64,000 bases of DNA from Bolinopsis microptera (taxonomy: Eukaryota; Ctenophora; Tentaculata; Lobata; Bolinopsidae): positions 6,510,001 to 6,574,000 of the forward strand of contig NC_087074.1 in assembly GCF_026151205.1 (NCBI RefSeq), in the 5' to 3' direction. The notes below the pieces were generated by a model. That model was not told where the DNA came from, ran no database searches, and was given only the letters and a program-made list of their open reading frames with translations. The translations under genes were made by a program, and so were the position numbers. This document shows, one piece after another, positions 60,207 through 64,000 of the stretch (position 1 is the first letter of the stretch; every line of letters starts with the position of its first letter).

Positions 60207-63086
60207 AGGATTCTATGAAGCCCTACAAAGTAACAAAGTAAGTATCTAGTACTTCACTACTAAGTACTACACTACTGACTACTGTACTAGTACTACACTA
60301 CTAAGAGTAAGATACTGTAGCCAGGTGTCTCACCACATCACGAAGGAGAATGATAATTTGGTGAGTTTTAAAGGGGGGTATAGTGGGAGTGACACAGGGC
60401 AACTATAGACAATAGACAATAAAGACAGGGACGTTTTACCTTTCGGTGATACAATAGAATAATAGAAGGGAGTGAAATGATGAGTGAAGATCTGAATTGC
60501 GCTTGTTAGAGCACCTCAAATGAAAAGATATAGACAGAGCCAGCGACAAAAGGAACAAAAAACAAAGAATAATGACATGTGATAAAGCAACAAAAAGCTC
60601 AGCTGCTGAATTTAAGAATTCTCTGACCCTTCATCACGGGACATGAAGATTCTAGTGACTAGTCCCCTCGTGATGCACACAAGAGACACAGAAGACAAGC
60701 AGACAGGGTAGCAGACTGGTTAGGGTGGAGTCTAGTCTTATGGAGCTTTATCAGCAGAGCGCAAGATACGTACGGGACCATTTATTATTTGTAGATATCT
60801 GAGTAGATGTGAACAATAATTGTAATTTGATATGGTGATCAAATTAAGTTAGCTAAGTGAGTAGTGCTCTGACATTTTTGCTAACTCGGTAGAATCTTTG
60901 CATTGCAACTACACATAAAATATCATGCCACTAACATCGTGTTGTTGTGAGGCGGCGTGCCTTGACCTAGACCTGTATAGGAATAATCTTTTTTTGGATA
61001 ATTACCAAATTGTTGGAATATTTGATAAAAATGTAATCAAATACCTTATGTCACGCCATCGGGTGAAATGAAAGCCACGCCCGTTATCAAATTAACAAGC
61101 CGTGATAACATATGGAATTTACAAATTACGTTTTCATATGTTATTCGTATGCCCTAACGATTTTGGCACCCCCTCCCCCAAGAGGCTTTCCAGATTGCCG
61201 GGATATAGTACTATTTGCTGCCAACTTTTTTCCTACAAAAGACCTTGAATTCGGAAGAGAAGCACCTCCTGACCTCCTCCCCCCTCCTGATGCCGCCTCC
61301 CTGCTTACCCCCCCCCCCCGGCCCCCCCCCACTACTAGTGGTGCAATGTTAGATGTCGAGTTGTGAAGTGCACTCTTACTTTAGTGAACATTGCCAACAA
61401 AACTAAAATACTTAGTTACAATTGTCAAAAGTTTGTGAAAAGAACAAGGTTCGAATGATATTATAAACCTCATAACAAAAGTGTACCTTACGTTTTAATT
61501 AAAGATAAATTACAGTGAATATACGTTTAGAGTTCAAAATTTCTGATAATTCCGTAAATGCGACAAAGGGAAACTGCTCTTTTCAGTAACAATACGACTC
61601 CTACAAAATAATGTTCTATCCGGACATTACACAGTAAATATAGTAGTATTAAACAAATATTAGTGTATACCTGGCATGTGATTACTCATTGTTCTCCTCT
61701 CTGGAAGCACTGTAGTATAAAGCAGAAACCAACCTCTTAATTCAACCCAACAACAGTATCACTGCAAGATGAAATGAGCGACTATACAAGTAGCAGGGGC
61801 AGTATATTATATAGAGTGGTACAGGGAAAACAGGACCAGGTGGATCATGTAAGAAGATATTTATTATGCAAGGTAATGGTATTTATGGTATTTAACCTTG
61901 TTATTACAGTGGTTATATAAAGGAAGTTTCCTTAATGCTAGCAACACAATTACAAGGCACGCCGTCCTGTGAATATTCTGGACTTCAGAGGTAATGTTAC
62001 AGTACATCACGAATTATGGTAGGGGAAATAGGGTTTTCAGACTAATTAGATTGAAGAATTCATAATGAAATGACATTTTTGCTCTGAAGTTGTTCAACTT
62101 GTAATATTGTAGAAATCACAGATTACTTATCAGTAGTAAATTTAATTTGAAAGTTGATTTAACTGGCGACAGAAAAAAAGGAATATAAACAATTTGAGTA
62201 GCTGGCATAGGACTTAATTACAAAAAACTTATCAGAACTTGATAATTAGAAATCAATGCCCACTCATTTGCTGAGTCAAGGATGTCCTCACACTGCACCC
62301 ATCTAATATTCCCGATCAATTAATTTTCCGGGATGGTCCGACTGGAAATAGTTCTTTATTCCTCTGCAACTGCAAGACGCAAGTCTGCCGTCTTTACATA
62401 ATCTTAATTTCTTGAATGGCTAAATTAGACGTTCGTCGATTGCTTGGATCACTAATTCTTATATTCGTGTAATAGTTTGATCCTACCGATAACTGTAATC
62501 ATGGTCATTAGGGCAGGCACAAGTAAACTGAAATTGACTGTACTACCTATATGATTAAGGAAACCAGTAACATCTATGTTAGAGCACACGTGCTCTGGAC
62601 TCTTACTCTGGCCCCCATCGCTGGACTTTCACTCTGAACTCCATGAACAAATTCGAATCACATTTTCTATTATCAGTGGTACAAGTACAGTTGTTATTAC
62701 ATTACAACTCCGATAGTAATATAGTTACTAGGCTATCTCTACTGCAGTCTGCGGTGCCTTGCTAACTCATATTATGGTCAAGCTATAACATAAAATGAAA
62801 ACAGCAGTTTGCTATTACCTTAGTTCCCAAAAATTTGTGTGCCATTATATTGAGCACAATTTATTTGAGCCCGAAAAATTTGGGCAGAAAATTTGAACTC
62901 ATTTGGGTGACCGAAAATTTGGGCACAAATTCTTCGAAAAATGAACGATTTTCCACTAAATTTTCAGTTAGATATTTGCCCTAGTTCATTATTATACCTT
63001 ATTATTTCAGTCATTTTGCTTTCAATTTTAAGCATGTAGGTGGTAGTCTGAGTTGTTTCACATTATGAAATTTACGATCTGCCCCG
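60207..63086. other. Gene-poor DNA 3' of the LINE
   Basis: No coding exon supported. It holds the right copy of the direct repeat (60791-60900), an inverted pair GGCGGCGTGCCTTG (60952) / CAAGGCACGCCG (61954) that may bound a 1-kb non-autonomous element, and C-rich runs (61308-61330). Confidence 0.45.
60791..60900. repeat. Right copy of the direct repeat flanking the LINE
   Basis: GTAGATATCTGAGTAGATGT through AGAATCTTTG, matching 55058-55162 with substitutions and a short insertion (GAGTAGT). Confidence 0.8.
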
Positions 63087-63089
63087 TTG

Positions 63090-63709
63090 TCGGGAGAATT
63101 CTTGCCTGTTCAGATAATCTATCAGGGTAAAACAAAGCGTTGTGAGCCCAAATTCAAGTTCCCATCCAGCTTCCATGTTACCCATACCCACAACCATTGG
63201 TCTAATACCCTAACCAGTGTCCAGTTCTTTGAGAAAATCCTTCTTCCCCACATAGAATCAGTTCGAGCCTCAATCAACAACCCTGAGCAGAAAGCGCTAC
63301 TGATATATCAGATGTGTTTCGGGCCCAACACACACAGACACTAAAAGATCTGATGACAGCCAACAACTGCATCCTACAGAAAGTTCCAGCTAATATGACC
63401 CATCATCTACAGCCCCTGGACATATCTATCAATGGACTGGCTAAGAAATTCATGCGCAATAAGTACGAAGATTGGTACGCGAAAAACATAGTGTGTCAGC
63501 TCAATGGAGGAGTTTCATCAGACAATGTGAAAATTGATACCTGCTTGACAGTGATCCGTGAAGTACACGCTCGTTGGATCAACGAACTTTTTGTATATTT
63601 AAAAGGGAGGCCAGATGACATAAGGAAAGGCTTTGAGAGGTCGGGTATAACTGATGCTTGTAGATCAGACTTTACGGTGGATGATAATCCATTTGCAGAT
63701 ATTGTTTAA
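63090..63709 (+). pseudogene. pogo/Tigger-type (DDE_1) transposase remnant
   Basis: Two overlapping frames carry the C-terminal half of a DDE_1 transposase. The first (63087-63344) has FLPVQIIYQGKT, THTHNHWSN and FFEKILLPHI. The second (63314-63709) has VPANMTHHLQPLD, NGLAKKFMRNKYEDWYA and SGITDA. A 2-bp surplus near 63310 separates LLIY from DVFRAQ, so the protein is broken, and the N-terminal DNA-binding half is absent. Flanking motifs GAAAATTTGGGC (62930) and AAAAAAATTGGGCG (63974) may be parts of the element ends; the right boundary lies at or beyond the window edge. Confidence 0.8.
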
Positions 63710-64000
63710 ATCTCTAGCCATCCGTACCTCTAGCCATTTGTTTTATTGGTAGCTGTTAGTTATTCCAGTTATTTCTATTCATTTAAAATATAAGCCTTTT
63801 TACTTGGTCAAGCCATGAATGACAGATTAGAAAACTAAAATTTCAAATATTATTTCACTTGGATATGAAGAAAAAGCCATCTTTCTATAGATTTCAGGGC
63901 CACAGGCCAAATGCCAAAAGTTTGGTTAGCAAAAAAATTAGCAGACGGAAAAGATTTATGCAATTAATTTGGTATGCAAAAAAATTGGGCGAGAGGCCCG

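Noticed and set aside
61112-61366. 84-codon Pro-rich ORF
   Set aside because: Driven by C-runs; no homology, no splice context.

Overview
The window is animal nuclear DNA: AT-rich, with GT-AG introns and CDS split into many small exons, a bridge-like lipid-transfer gene, class A GPCRs and LDL-receptor class A (LDLa) modules. It also carries an abundant load of LINE, Tc1/mariner, pogo-type and foldback elements. A non-bilaterian or other marine invertebrate (ctenophore, cnidarian, placozoan or similar) seems likely, but the sequence alone does not fix the phylum. Gene calls below come from reading frames, splice sites with matching phases, and family knowledge; no database was searched.

Layout. 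(1) 593-34257, plus strand: the 3' two-thirds of a giant gene encoding the C-terminal part of BLTP1 (KIAA1109/Tweek). I resolve 36 phase-consistent exons (10,833 coding nt, 3610 residues plus stop). Its introns hold four antisense genes: a small TATA-driven secreted peptide (962-1519), two class A GPCRs (10233-11368 and 19381-20657) and a secreted coiled-coil protein (30250-30876). They also hold a truncated LINE, a Tc1/mariner element, a hAT-like MITE and a 725-bp TTAA foldback element. (2) 36891-42148, minus strand: a 1447-residue LDLa-repeat GPCR with symmetric phase-1 LDLa exons and a long charged cytoplasmic tail. (3) 42.1-47.4 kb: gene-poor DNA with odd palindrome-rich tracts. (4) 47475-53096, minus strand: malic enzyme, 11 exons found (580 residues from the chosen ATG), with a second TTAA foldback element in an intron. 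(5) 53.1-64 kb: gene-poor sequence with a nearly complete non-LTR retrotransposon (CCCH ORF1, AP-endonuclease, RT) and a broken pogo/DDE_1 transposase.

Most unusual observation: three separate introns of BLTP1 begin with a minisatellite whose repeat unit is the last 20-43 nt of the upstream exon plus the 5' splice site (units 62, about 36 and 45 bp). Each array is therefore a row of duplicated donor sites. The 45-bp array is a multiple of three and stays open through six donors, so donor choice could add 15-residue steps to the protein without a frameshift. A fourth array at the left window edge may be of the same type. Second: two unrelated-sequence foldback elements share one architecture (TTAA target duplication, terminal G-run, arms of hundreds of bp).

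The protein-coding genes are functionally independent: lipid transport at membrane contacts, membrane signalling, secreted products and malate/pyruvate metabolism. The shared theme is structural, with small antisense genes nested in the introns of a very long host gene.
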